Positions 16,355 through 23,991 of a stretch of DNA of 64,000 nt are shown one piece after another (position 1 is the first letter of the stretch; every line of letters starts with the position of its first letter). Source of the DNA: Deltaproteobacteria bacterium. Its GTDB lineage: Bacteria; Desulfobacterota; Binatia; UTPRO1. Under the pieces are notes generated by a model, which had not been told where the DNA came from, did no database searches, and saw only the letters and a program-made list of their open reading frames with translations. The DNA is taken from the NCBI GenBank assembly GCA_020848745.1, contig JADLHM010000059.1, positions 57,358 to 121,357 on the forward strand, given 5' to 3'. The position numbers and the translations under genes were made by a program.

Positions 16355-17704
16355 TCATGCCGCGCCGAGCGCCTCGCTCCCGCCCATGCGGTACTCGGCG
16401 AGCTTGTTCCGCAGGGTCCGTACGCTGATGCCGAGCATCTCGGCGGCGCGGCTGCGGTTGTTGTTGGTGCGTTTGAGCGTCTCCATGATCAGGCGGCGCT
16501 CCACCTCGTGGACGGTCAAGCCCGCGAGCGATCCGGTCGCGCTCGGCTCCGCGATCGGCTCCTCGTCGATCTGGACGTCGGCGGCCGTGATGACGCCGCT
16601 ACCGGCGAGGAGCGCGGCGCGCTCGATCACGTGCTCGAGCTCGCGCACGTTCCCGGGAAACGGCTGCCGCTTCAGATACGCGCGCGCCGCCGCGTCGACC
16701 GTGAGCCGCTTGTCCGTCGAGAAGCGCCGGCAGAAGTGGTCGATGAGGCCGTCGATGTCCTCGCGCCGACTCCGCAGCGGAGGCAAGGTCAGCGGGAGCA
16801 CGTTCAGCCGGTAGTACAGATCCCGGCGAAACGCGCCCGACGCGACCAGCGCGCGCAGCGGCCGGTTGGTGGTCGCGATCACGCGCGTGTCGATGGCGAC
16901 CGGACGCGTGCCGCCGACCCGGTCGACCTCGTGCTCCTGCAGCACGCGCAGCAGCTTCGCCTGCAGGAGCGGCTCCATCTCGCTCACCTCGTCGAGCAGC
17001 AGCGTCCCGCCGTGCGCGAGCTCGAACTTGCCGAGCTTCCGCGTGGTCGCTCCCGTGAAGGCGCCGCGCTCGTGCCCGAAGAGCTCGCTCTCGAGGAGCT
17101 CGCGTGGCAGCGCCGCGCAGTTCACCGCGACGAACGGGTGCTGCCGGCGCGGGCCCGCGTTGTGGACGTAGCGCGCGACGAGCTCCTTGCCGGTCCCGCT
17201 CTCGCCCTCCAACAGAATCGGCGCGCGGCTCCCGGCAACGCCGGCCGCGACCGCGAGCAGGCGCTGCAGAACCGGCGCGCAGGTCACGATGCGGCGTTCG
17301 CCGGGCCCGCGATTGCCGGATCCGCCCGCGGCGCGCTCGCCCTCGGGGTCACGCAGCACGTTCCGCACGAGGTGGACGAGATCGCCGGGCGCGAAGGGCT
17401 TGGTCAGGAAGTCGCGGGCGCCGGCCTTCATGGCGGCGACCGCGTCCTCCACGGTGCCGTACGCGGTCATCATGACCATCGGCAGGCCGGGGTGGCGCTC
17501 CTGGACGGCCGCGAGCAGCTCGGCGCCGGTCATGATCGGCATGCGCATGTCCGAGACGACGAGCGCGAAGCCGCATTCGCTGAGCGCCGCGAGCGCCGCC
17601 GCCCCCGAGTCGACCGCGGTCACCGCGAAGCCGTGGCGCTCCAGCACCTCCGTGACGCCGAGGCGCATCGCGCGCTCGTCGTCGACCACCAGGATCCGTT
17701 CCAT
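16355..17704 (-). CDS. FlrC/FleR-like sigma-54-dependent response regulator
   Basis: A 449-residue NtrC-type activator. It has a receiver domain with VVDDE at the start and the phospho-acceptor Asp in VSDMRMP (about residue 52). The AAA+ domain contains Walker A GESGTGKE (about residue 170), the sigma-54-contact loop GAFTGA, and LLLDEVSEM for Walker B. A Fis-type helix-turn-helix ends the protein (NRSRAAEMLGISVRTLRNKL). Its position next to fli/flg operons and a histidine kinase matches FlrC/FleR, which activate class III flagellar promoters. Its ATG overlaps the kinase stop by one base. Its own operon has a sigma-54 promoter. Confidence 0.9.
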   Translation of the reverse strand: MERILVVDDERAMRLGVTEVLERHGFAVTAVDSGAAALAALSECGFALVVSDMRMPIMTGAELLAAVQERHPGLPMVMMTAYGTVEDAVAAMKAGARDFLTKPFAPGDLVHLVRNVLRDPEGERAAGGSGNRGPGERRIVTCAPVLQRLLAVAAGVAGSRAPILLEGESGTGKELVARYVHNAGPRRQHPFVAVNCAALPRELLESELFGHERGAFTGATTRKLGKFELAHGGTLLLDEVSEMEPLLQAKLLRVLQEHEVDRVGGTRPVAIDTRVIATTNRPLRALVASGAFRRDLYYRLNVLPLTLPPLRSRREDIDGLIDHFCRRFSTDKRLTVDAAARAYLKRQPFPGNVRELEHVIERAALLAGSGVITAADVQIDEEPIAEPSATGSLAGLTVHEVERRLIMETLKRTNNNRSRAAEMLGISVRTLRNKLAEYRMGGSEALGAA

Positions 17705-18615
17705 CAGTCTTCTCCTTCGAGGGCCGCCTGCTGCGGCAACGTGAGTACGAAAACGGCGCCGGCCCCATCCGCGTCCGGCCGCGGCCGGACCGCGAGCGTC
17801 CCGCCGTGCGCGGCGATCGCCGCGCGCGCGACCGCGAGCCCGAGGCCCGTACCGCGCTCCTTCGTGGTGAAGAACGGCGCGAAGATCGTCTCCTCGCAGC
17901 CCGAAGGGATCCCGGGACCGGTGTCGGCGACGGTCACCCGCACCCAGCGGCCCGCCGGCTCGACCGTCACCGCGAGCGTCCCCTCGCCCGCCATCGCCTC
18001 ACCGGCGTTGCGGAAGAGGTTCGAGAGCGTCTGCAGCACGAGGCCGCGATCGAGCGCGCAGGTCGCCCCGACGGCGCCGCGCCGCTCCACCCGAACGGCG
18101 GACCCGAGCGACGGCCCGCTCGCGAGGAGCGCGTCGTCGACCAGGCCGTCGAGCTCGACGCTCGCGCGGCGGGGCTCGGGCAGGCGCGTGTAGTCGAGGA
18201 TGTTGCTGACGAGGTGGTTCAGGTCGGCGATGCAGCTCGCGATCTGCCCGGTGAGCCGCTCCGCCGCCGGGCGGTCCGCGACCTCCTCGGCCAGCATGCC
18301 GGTGAAGAGCTCCATGGCGCCCAGGGGATTGCGCACCTCGTGGGCCAGCGTCGCCGCCATCTCGCCCATCGCGGCGAGCCGGCTGTGGCGGAGCGCCTGC
18401 GACTCGAGGCAGCGCTGCCGCTCGATGGACGCCGTGAGCGCGCGCTGCTTCTCGTCGAGCTCGGCGCGCAGCGCCTCGACGTGCGCTTGCAGCGCCCGGT
18501 ACTGGGTCTCCAGCATCGAGGTCGCGCCGGTGAACACCTCGAACGCCGCCTGCAGCTCGGCGAGGCGATCCGTGGTGGGCGCCGCGCCGGACCCGCGCTC
18601 CGCGGCCTCGATCAT
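17704..18615 (-). CDS. FlrB/FleS-like cytosolic histidine kinase
   Basis: A 303-residue kinase without membrane segments. After a short N-terminus and coiled coil (about residues 36-75) comes the H-box TLAHEVRNPLGAMELF (His about residue 92), the N-box SNLFRNAGEAMAGEG, the G1 box VADTGPGIP, and the G2 box GTGLGLAV. Absence of a periplasmic sensor is typical of flagellar-checkpoint kinases. The ATG at 18615 overlaps the TPR gene stop (ATGA), and its stop overlaps the regulator, so the three genes are coupled. Confidence 0.88.
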   Translation of the reverse strand: MIEAAERGSGAAPTTDRLAELQAAFEVFTGATSMLETQYRALQAHVEALRAELDEKQRALTASIERQRCLESQALRHSRLAAMGEMAATLAHEVRNPLGAMELFTGMLAEEVADRPAAERLTGQIASCIADLNHLVSNILDYTRLPEPRRASVELDGLVDDALLASGPSLGSAVRVERRGAVGATCALDRGLVLQTLSNLFRNAGEAMAGEGTLAVTVEPAGRWVRVTVADTGPGIPSGCEETIFAPFFTTKERGTGLGLAVARAAIAAHGGTLAVRPRPDADGAGAVFVLTLPQQAALEGED

Positions 18616-21206
18616 GGCTCCTCTCCCGCGCCCGCGAGCGGCTTCACGATGACCTCGTACTCGCGCGCCGCGCCGGCCACCCGGCGGGCGAGCGGGTCCT
18701 TCGCCTTGGCGGCCTCGTCGAACGCCGCGGCGTCGCCGCCGGGCAGCCGGCGCGCCGCGATGCGGGCCGCGCGATAGGCCGCGTCGGCCGCGATCGGGTC
18801 GTTGCCGTACCGCGCCGCGAGCGTCGTGAATGCGGCGAGCGCGGTGTCGTCGTCGCCGGCGTCGTCGGCGAGCCCGCCGACGAGCGCGAGTCCGGCCGCG
18901 TGACGCGCCGGCGGGAGCTCCGCCGTCGCGCCCGGCTCGAGCGCCTGCCGGGCGAGCGCCAGCGCGACCGACGGCGCCCGCTCCCGCAGGAGCTCGGCGA
19001 CGTCGAGCGAGAGCGGCCGCGTGAGGTCTCCATCCTCGATGATGGCGGCGGCGACCGCCGCGTGCGCCGCGGTCCCGTCGCCGGCGAGGGCCAGCGCGCG
19101 GGCCCGGAGCGCGAGCGCACCCCCGCTCCGGCCGCGCGTCCGGATCCATTCGTCGGCGACCGCGAGCGCGCCGGCCCCGTCGCGCCGGTCGAGCGCGAGT
19201 TCGCCGCGCGCGGCGAAGAGCCCGTCCGGCGCCGCCGATCCGGCGTTCGCCTGTGCCGCGGCGAGGACGCGCTCCGCTTCGCCGTAGAGGCCGATGCCGC
19301 GATACGCCTCGGCCACCAGCAGTTGATCCCCGAGGCCGAGCGCCGCCGGGTCGACGTGCGCCTCGTGCAGCGTCGCGAGCGCCTCCCCCATCGCGCCGCG
19401 CGCGAGCGCGCTCCGCGCCGACTGCATCACGAGCGTGCGCCGCGCCGGGTCCGACGCCTCGGGGGTGAGGCGTTCGAGGCGCTTCAACCCCGCGGCGACG
19501 TCGCCGCCGACGCCGTCGAGGAGCGCGAGACGCACGGTCGCCTGTCGCGCCGCGCGCGCGCCGTGGGCGCCGCCGGCGAGCCGGTCGTAGATCCGACGCG
19601 CCCCCTTGGGGTCGTGGGCCGCCTCGGCGACGGCGCCCAGGTCGACCAACACCGCACCCTGGTCCGGGCGGCCGAGACCCTTCTCGGCCTCGCCGAGCAG
19701 CGTCTTGGCGGCGGCGACGTCTCCCTGCGCGAGCGCCAGCCGGCCGCGGACCCAGACCGTCTCGGCATCGCTGGCGATCTCGGGCGGACAGAGCGCGCCG
19801 AGCGCGGCGAGCTCCGCCGCGGCGAGAGCGGCGTTGCCGTCCGCGAGCGCCAGGCGCGCGCGCCCGCGAGCCGCGAGGCACGCGCCGAGGCCGCCCATGT
19901 CGCTCGCGCGCCGGTAGTCGTCGATCGCGATCGGCGCCTTGCCGGTGAGGAACGCGAGATCGCCCGCGAGCCCGCGAACGAGCCCGCCGGTCGGGTCGAC
20001 CGCCGCCTCGCCAGCGACGGTGTGCATCTCGGTCACGAACTCCATCGCCCGGTAGGCGAGCGCGATGTTGAGGCGCACGCGCCAGGCGTCGGGGAAGTCG
20101 GGATGGGCGCGGAGCGCGCTCCGATATGCGTCGACGACGGGCAGGAGCTTCCCCTCGGGCGCACGGGTCGCGAAGAGGACGTCCGCCGCGAGGAACGCCG
20201 CGGCCGGAGTCACGATCGTCGGAGTATCCTCGGCCTCGGGGAGCTTGCCGCGCGCGAGAGCGCCGACGAGCGCCGTGATCGTGTGGTCGCCGACGTAGGC
20301 TGCGGCCTTCGGGTCCGCAACGCAGATGGCGGTGCCGGCGAAGCGGCGCCAGAGACAGCGCAGTCCGTAGGTCGACGACGGCTGCGGCGCGGACGCGGAC
20401 GCCGCCGGCGCCGGCGCCGGCTCCTTCGCCGCCCCATGGTCCTCGGTCGTCGAAAGCGCGGTGAGCACGGTCGCGCGCGCCAACGCCTCCGCGCTCGGCG
20501 GCTCGTGCGCCGCCGCGGCCCGCGACGCGGGATCGCTGGCGCGCCCCTCGTGTCCGGCCGCCGCGACGGCGACCGGCTCGCGGGCGGACGCCGCGGGCGT
20601 CACGACCGGCACGGGCTTCGCGGGTCCGTGCGCCGCCGCGGTCGCGCGCGGCGGGCGCGGCGTCGCCGTCGCCGCCGGCGGCTTCGTGGCGGTCCGCTTC
20701 GCCGCCGGGCTCGCGGCCCTGGCGGACGCGGTCGGCGCGGCGCCGGGCGTGCGCGTCGGCTTCGGCGTCCGCGCGGGCGCCGCCGTCCCCGTCGGCGCCG
20801 CCGCGAGGAGCTCGATCACCAGGCGCGGCGGATCGTCGACCGAGCGCGCGTCGATCCCGTGGACGGCGCCGCTCGGCTGGATGCGGATGCTGGTGTCGCC
20901 CTTGACGCCCGCCGCGAGGACGAGGTGCTTCACGGCGTCGCCGCCGTTCCCCCAACCGTCGGCCCCGAAATCCTGCCCCTGGATGGCCGGCGCCACCTCG
21001 CTCCGCGGCACGCGGACCTCGAAGCCGTCGCCGGCGCGCGCCGCGAGCGCGCCGCTCACCGGCTCGTTCAGGAAGAGGACGATGCGCGCGCCGTCGCGAT
21101 CGGCGACGACGTGCGGCGGCGACGCGAAGATCGGATCGGCCGCGGCGTCGGCCGCGACGAGCGAGCCGAGGATGGCGAGGACGACGAACGTGCGTGTCGG
21201 TTCCAT
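18612..21206 (-). CDS. Exported TPR-repeat protein with N-terminal AMIN-like domain
   Basis: About 864 residues from the ATG at 21206. It has a signal peptide (TFVVLAILGSLVAADAAA), then a beta-rich part resembling an AMIN domain (ARIVLFLNEPVSG, FEVRVPRSEV, DDPPRLVIELL; about residues 20-130). A long Ala/Pro/Thr linker (about 130-290) follows, then roughly 550 residues of degenerate TPR-like helices. It is the first gene of a sigma-54 operon with the FlrBC-like pair, with ATGA overlap. I do not recognise an assigned function. The context suggests a periplasmic scaffold or checkpoint component for flagellar assembly, which is inference. Confidence 0.75.
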   Translation of the reverse strand: MEPTRTFVVLAILGSLVAADAAADPIFASPPHVVADRDGARIVLFLNEPVSGALAARAGDGFEVRVPRSEVAPAIQGQDFGADGWGNGGDAVKHLVLAAGVKGDTSIRIQPSGAVHGIDARSVDDPPRLVIELLAAAPTGTAAPARTPKPTRTPGAAPTASARAASPAAKRTATKPPAATATPRPPRATAAAHGPAKPVPVVTPAASAREPVAVAAAGHEGRASDPASRAAAAHEPPSAEALARATVLTALSTTEDHGAAKEPAPAPAASASAPQPSSTYGLRCLWRRFAGTAICVADPKAAAYVGDHTITALVGALARGKLPEAEDTPTIVTPAAAFLAADVLFATRAPEGKLLPVVDAYRSALRAHPDFPDAWRVRLNIALAYRAMEFVTEMHTVAGEAAVDPTGGLVRGLAGDLAFLTGKAPIAIDDYRRASDMGGLGACLAARGRARLALADGNAALAAAELAALGALCPPEIASDAETVWVRGRLALAQGDVAAAKTLLGEAEKGLGRPDQGAVLVDLGAVAEAAHDPKGARRIYDRLAGGAHGARAARQATVRLALLDGVGGDVAAGLKRLERLTPEASDPARRTLVMQSARSALARGAMGEALATLHEAHVDPAALGLGDQLLVAEAYRGIGLYGEAERVLAAAQANAGSAAPDGLFAARGELALDRRDGAGALAVADEWIRTRGRSGGALALRARALALAGDGTAAHAAVAAAIIEDGDLTRPLSLDVAELLRERAPSVALALARQALEPGATAELPPARHAAGLALVGGLADDAGDDDTALAAFTTLAARYGNDPIAADAAYRAARIAARRLPGGDAAAFDEAAKAKDPLARRVAGAAREYEVIVKPLAGAGEEP

Positions 21207-21235
21207 GGCTGAACGCGGCAATTCTTGCCGGGTTC

Positions 21236-21251
21236 AGCAACGGCTGTGCCG
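21236..21251 (-). promoter_or_regulatory. Sigma-54 promoter of the TPR/kinase/regulator operon
   Basis: Minus strand CGGCACA-GCCG-TTGCT, matching GGCACG-N4-TTGC at all but one core position. The predicted start is near 21225, about 19 bases before the ATG at 21206. No clear ribosome site fits in that leader. Confidence 0.75.
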
Positions 21252-21312
21252 ACGGGTCCGCCGCGTCGTTGCTCGCGTTTCTCGCCGGCGCGCGGCTGGA
21301 GGACGCCCGCGG

Positions 21313-21349
21313 GCCAGATCGTTGGCTGCATCGGGGTCAGAGAGTTGGC
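21313..21349. promoter_or_regulatory. Two candidate activator dyads upstream of the TPR operon
   Basis: GCCAGATCGTTGGC (21313-21326) and GTCAGAGAGTTGGC (21336-21349) have centres 23 bp apart, roughly two helical turns, and lie 60-100 bp upstream of the -24 element. Same motif family as at the other sigma-54 promoters. Confidence 0.5.
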
Positions 21350-21773
21350 GACGCCAAGCCCGGCTGCCTCGCGCGGCTACCGGCTGTCCACCAGGCGATC
21401 TCCCGTACAGCGCACGAGCGGCGGTGCCCCGGAACGGACTCCAAGCTGCCCATCGATCGCCCCGGGCGCTTTCCCTTCGGCACGGATCGTCCCGCCTCGG
21501 AACGATCGAACGTGCCCGACACCAGGGGGAGCGCATCGAGCCGCGCTACGAGCCAGGCCGCCGACTGCACCGTCCGCGCCGAAGCTCCCAGGCGCTCCCG
21601 CGCGTGTCGTCGGAGATGCCGGCGCGCTGCGCTCGGCCCGCACCGGTCGCGGCCTCACGCAACCGGCGCGAGGACGGCCGCGGCGCCGAGCGGCGGCGAC
21701 GGAGCAATGGAGGAGACGGTGCTCGCGGCTTCGGAAAAAGAATCGCGGTGTTGGCGGGAATCGCCCCGCGCCG
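21350..21773. other. Intergenic stretch with no gene seen
   Basis: About 420 bp between the control region of the TPR operon and the end of the glycan operon at 21774. Frames here lack plausible start sites and family resemblance, and I see no strong terminator with a T-run or RNA gene. Confidence 0.5.
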
Positions 21774-22352
21774 CTACGCCGCGGCGCCGAGCCGCGCGCG
21801 CGTCGCCGCGGCCCAGCGCTCGAGCACCGGCGCGAGCGATCCGTCGAGGAGCGACGCCAGCGTCTCCCAGGCCCGTTCCTCCTCCGCCGCGAGGAGCCGC
21901 GGGGCGAGCGTCGCGATGTCCTCCCGCGCCGCCGACGGCTCGTCGGCGGCGAGGAGCGCCAGCTGGTAGTCGAGGAGCAACGTCAGGCGCAGCTCCTCCA
22001 TCAAGCACGCGAGGAGCCCATTCGCCGAGCGCGTCTCCGCCGCGCGCAGCAACGTCGCGACCATGCGGCTCCGCATCGCGACCGCGTCGAGCGTCTCGGC
22101 GAGATCCCGGCGCTTCTCCCTCGCGAACACGGTCGGGGACTGCGTCGAGATCTTCAGCCGCTCGATGCCCCTCGCGGCGCGGCGCGCGTACTGCTGCTCA
22201 TCGCCGGCGTGAAACGCCACGCCGTCGAGCTCGATGGCGGTCACCATCTCGCTCGGGTCGACGTGCATGCGGCTCGCCTCGATGATCTCGCCGACGGTCG
22301 CGCCGGGCACGGCGCCGCTCAGGATCTCCCGCTCATTGATGAAGACGTGCAT
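21774..22352 (-). CDS. Uncharacterised 192-residue protein of the glycan operon
   Basis: I do not recognise this family. The first 60 residues look like a small beta-grasp-like unit (MHVFINEREILSG, ATVGEIIEASRM, VTAIELDGVAFHAGD). The rest is predicted helical (REKRRDLAETLDAVAMRSRM, LLACLMEELRLTLLLDYQLA). No signal peptide or membrane helix is visible. The ATG at 22352 overlaps the GT9-fusion gene by 20 bp, so it is the third gene of the sigma-54 operon that starts near 25998. A role in flagellar glycan handling or regulation is guessed from context only. Confidence 0.7.
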   Translation of the reverse strand: MHVFINEREILSGAVPGATVGEIIEASRMHVDPSEMVTAIELDGVAFHAGDEQQYARRAARGIERLKISTQSPTVFAREKRRDLAETLDAVAMRSRMVATLLRAAETRSANGLLACLMEELRLTLLLDYQLALLAADEPSAAREDIATLAPRLLAAEEERAWETLASLLDGSLAPVLERWAAATRARLGAAA

Positions 22353-23991
22353 CGTCCGTGTGCTCCTTGGTTGCAGCGGCGCCGAGGAGCGCCGTCATGG
22401 TGTCCGCGCCGCGGGCCAGATCCCGATAGAGGCGCGCCGTCTCGACCGCCAGCGTCGCGACGTCGTCGCCCTCGAGGTTCTCCTTGCCGAAGACGAACAT
22501 CTGCGTGAGGACGGTCGTGTCCGGGTGCATGGCGCCGTGCTCCTTGATCGCGCGGTCCAGCACCTCGAGCTCGCGGCCGAGCCGCTCGAGCTCCGCGATG
22601 CGCGGCTGCTCGGCGCGCGCGAGCTTGGCGAGCGTTCCCGCCTGGACGAGCCCGTCGCGGGCGAGCGTCGCGAGCGCGACGAACGGGCCGAGGTCGAGCG
22701 GCGCCGCCGCCGGCGGCGGCAGCGGCGCGCCCCCGAGCACGTGCGCGAAGGTCGCGCGGTACGCGTCGCGGAGCGCGTCCTCACGCCGCCGCGGCGGCGC
22801 GCCGAGCGGCGTCGCCGTGAATCGTCCCGTCGCGTCGAAACCCGTCCGATAGATCCGCGCCGGCAGCATCGTTCCGGCGATCGCTTCGAGGCCCGCCCAG
22901 TCCTCGCCGATCCGCGCCAGCGCGACCGCGGCGATCGCGTCCGGCAAGAGCTCGTCGCGGCAGAACGGCGCGAGACAGGTGACGTTGTGATCGCAGGGGG
23001 CGCACGGCGCGCCGGTGTGGACGACGACGTGGTCGGCGGCGTACGGCCCCGTATCGAATGGCGACGCCGGCCCGAAGAAGAGCCCCACCACCGGCGTCCC
23101 GACCGCGACCGCCATGTGCATGGGGCCGGTGTCGCCCGTGATCAGGGCCGCCGCGCGCCGGAGCAGCGCGCCGAGCTCGCCGACGCCCGTCCGTCCGCAG
23201 GTGTTGATCGCGGCCGCGCCGACCGCCGCGACGACGCGGTCGCCGAGGGCGCGGTCGCCGCCGCCGCCGATCACGACCACGCGGAGCCCCGCCGCGGCGA
23301 GCGCGCCGCCGAGCGTCGCGAACGAGGCTTCCGGCCATTGCCGGATGGCGCGGCTCGCGCCGAGCTGCATGGCGACGAAGCGGTCGGCGGCTCCGATGCC
23401 GTGCTCGGCGAGCAGCGCCGCCGCCTTCGCGTCGGCCGCGGGCCGCACCTCGTACCGCAGCCGGCGGGCATCCGGGAGCTCGTCGGTCATCGCACAGTAG
23501 TAGTCGACCAGGTTGAAGGGCGCGACGCGGCGGTTCAGGCACATCGTCGCGAACAGCCGCGCCCAGGGGTGGCGGATCACGCGCAGCCCGTCGGGCGTCA
23601 TCGACCAGCCGCGCACGTCGGGAATGCGGAGGAGCCCCATGAAGACGGCGCTCATCCGCGAGCTCGAGTAGTTGAGCGCCAGGTCGAAGCGCTCGGCGCG
23701 GAGCTCCCCGATCACCTGCTCGACGTACCGATACGCCGCGAGGAGGTGCTCCCCGCCCTCGAGCATGAGGTTCCCGAGCCGGTCGAGCTCGACGCGGTAC
23801 ACCCGGTCGATCCCGGGAATGTCGTCGCAGACGTCGGCGAAGCTCTTCTCGGCCATGAGCGTGATCGCGGCCGCGGGATGCCGCCGCCGGAGCGCCGCGA
23901 TCGCCGGCGACGTCTGCAGCAGATCGCCGAAGCGCGTGAGGTTGACGATCAGGATCCGCTCGACGCCGCGCCGGCGGCTCGCGGCGCTCAC
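22333..23991 (-). CDS. GT9-type glycosyltransferase with extra C-terminal helical domain
   Basis: A 552-residue protein. The N-terminal 340 residues are a GT-B fold of the heptosyltransferase family (GT9): RILIVNLTRFGDLLQTSPAI, AMQLGASRAIRQWPEASFAT, and INTCGRTGVGELGALL followed by ITGDTGPMHMAVAVGTPVVG. A Cys-rich insertion (CAPCDHNVTC, APFC) follows. About 180 further residues are mostly helical and not part of ordinary GT9 enzymes. The GTG at 23991 overlaps the upstream stop (GTGA). GT9 enzymes usually transfer heptose from ADP-heptose; the actual donor and acceptor are not predictable. Flagellar glycosylation is inferred from the promoter and neighbours. Confidence 0.8.
   Translation of the reverse strand: MSAASRRRGVERILIVNLTRFGDLLQTSPAIAALRRRHPAAAITLMAEKSFADVCDDIPGIDRVYRVELDRLGNLMLEGGEHLLAAYRYVEQVIGELRAERFDLALNYSSSRMSAVFMGLLRIPDVRGWSMTPDGLRVIRHPWARLFATMCLNRRVAPFNLVDYYCAMTDELPDARRLRYEVRPAADAKAAALLAEHGIGAADRFVAMQLGASRAIRQWPEASFATLGGALAAAGLRVVVIGGGGDRALGDRVVAAVGAAAINTCGRTGVGELGALLRRAAALITGDTGPMHMAVAVGTPVVGLFFGPASPFDTGPYAADHVVVHTGAPCAPCDHNVTCLAPFCRDELLPDAIAAVALARIGEDWAGLEAIAGTMLPARIYRTGFDATGRFTATPLGAPPRRREDALRDAYRATFAHVLGGAPLPPPAAAPLDLGPFVALATLARDGLVQAGTLAKLARAEQPRIAELERLGRELEVLDRAIKEHGAMHPDTTVLTQMFVFGKENLEGDDVATLAVETARLYRDLARGADTMTALLGAAATKEHTDDARLHQ

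Noticed and set aside
16099..16428. Possible small genes in the gap between flgB and the activator gene
   Set aside because: The region is occupied by a sigma-54 promoter and three dyads, and the frames have no ribosome site or family resemblance.
21350..21773. Searched for an sRNA or tRNA in the longest bare intergenic stretch
   Set aside because: No cloverleaf, T-run terminator or strong promoter was visible by eye. A covariance-model scan would be needed to exclude an RNA.
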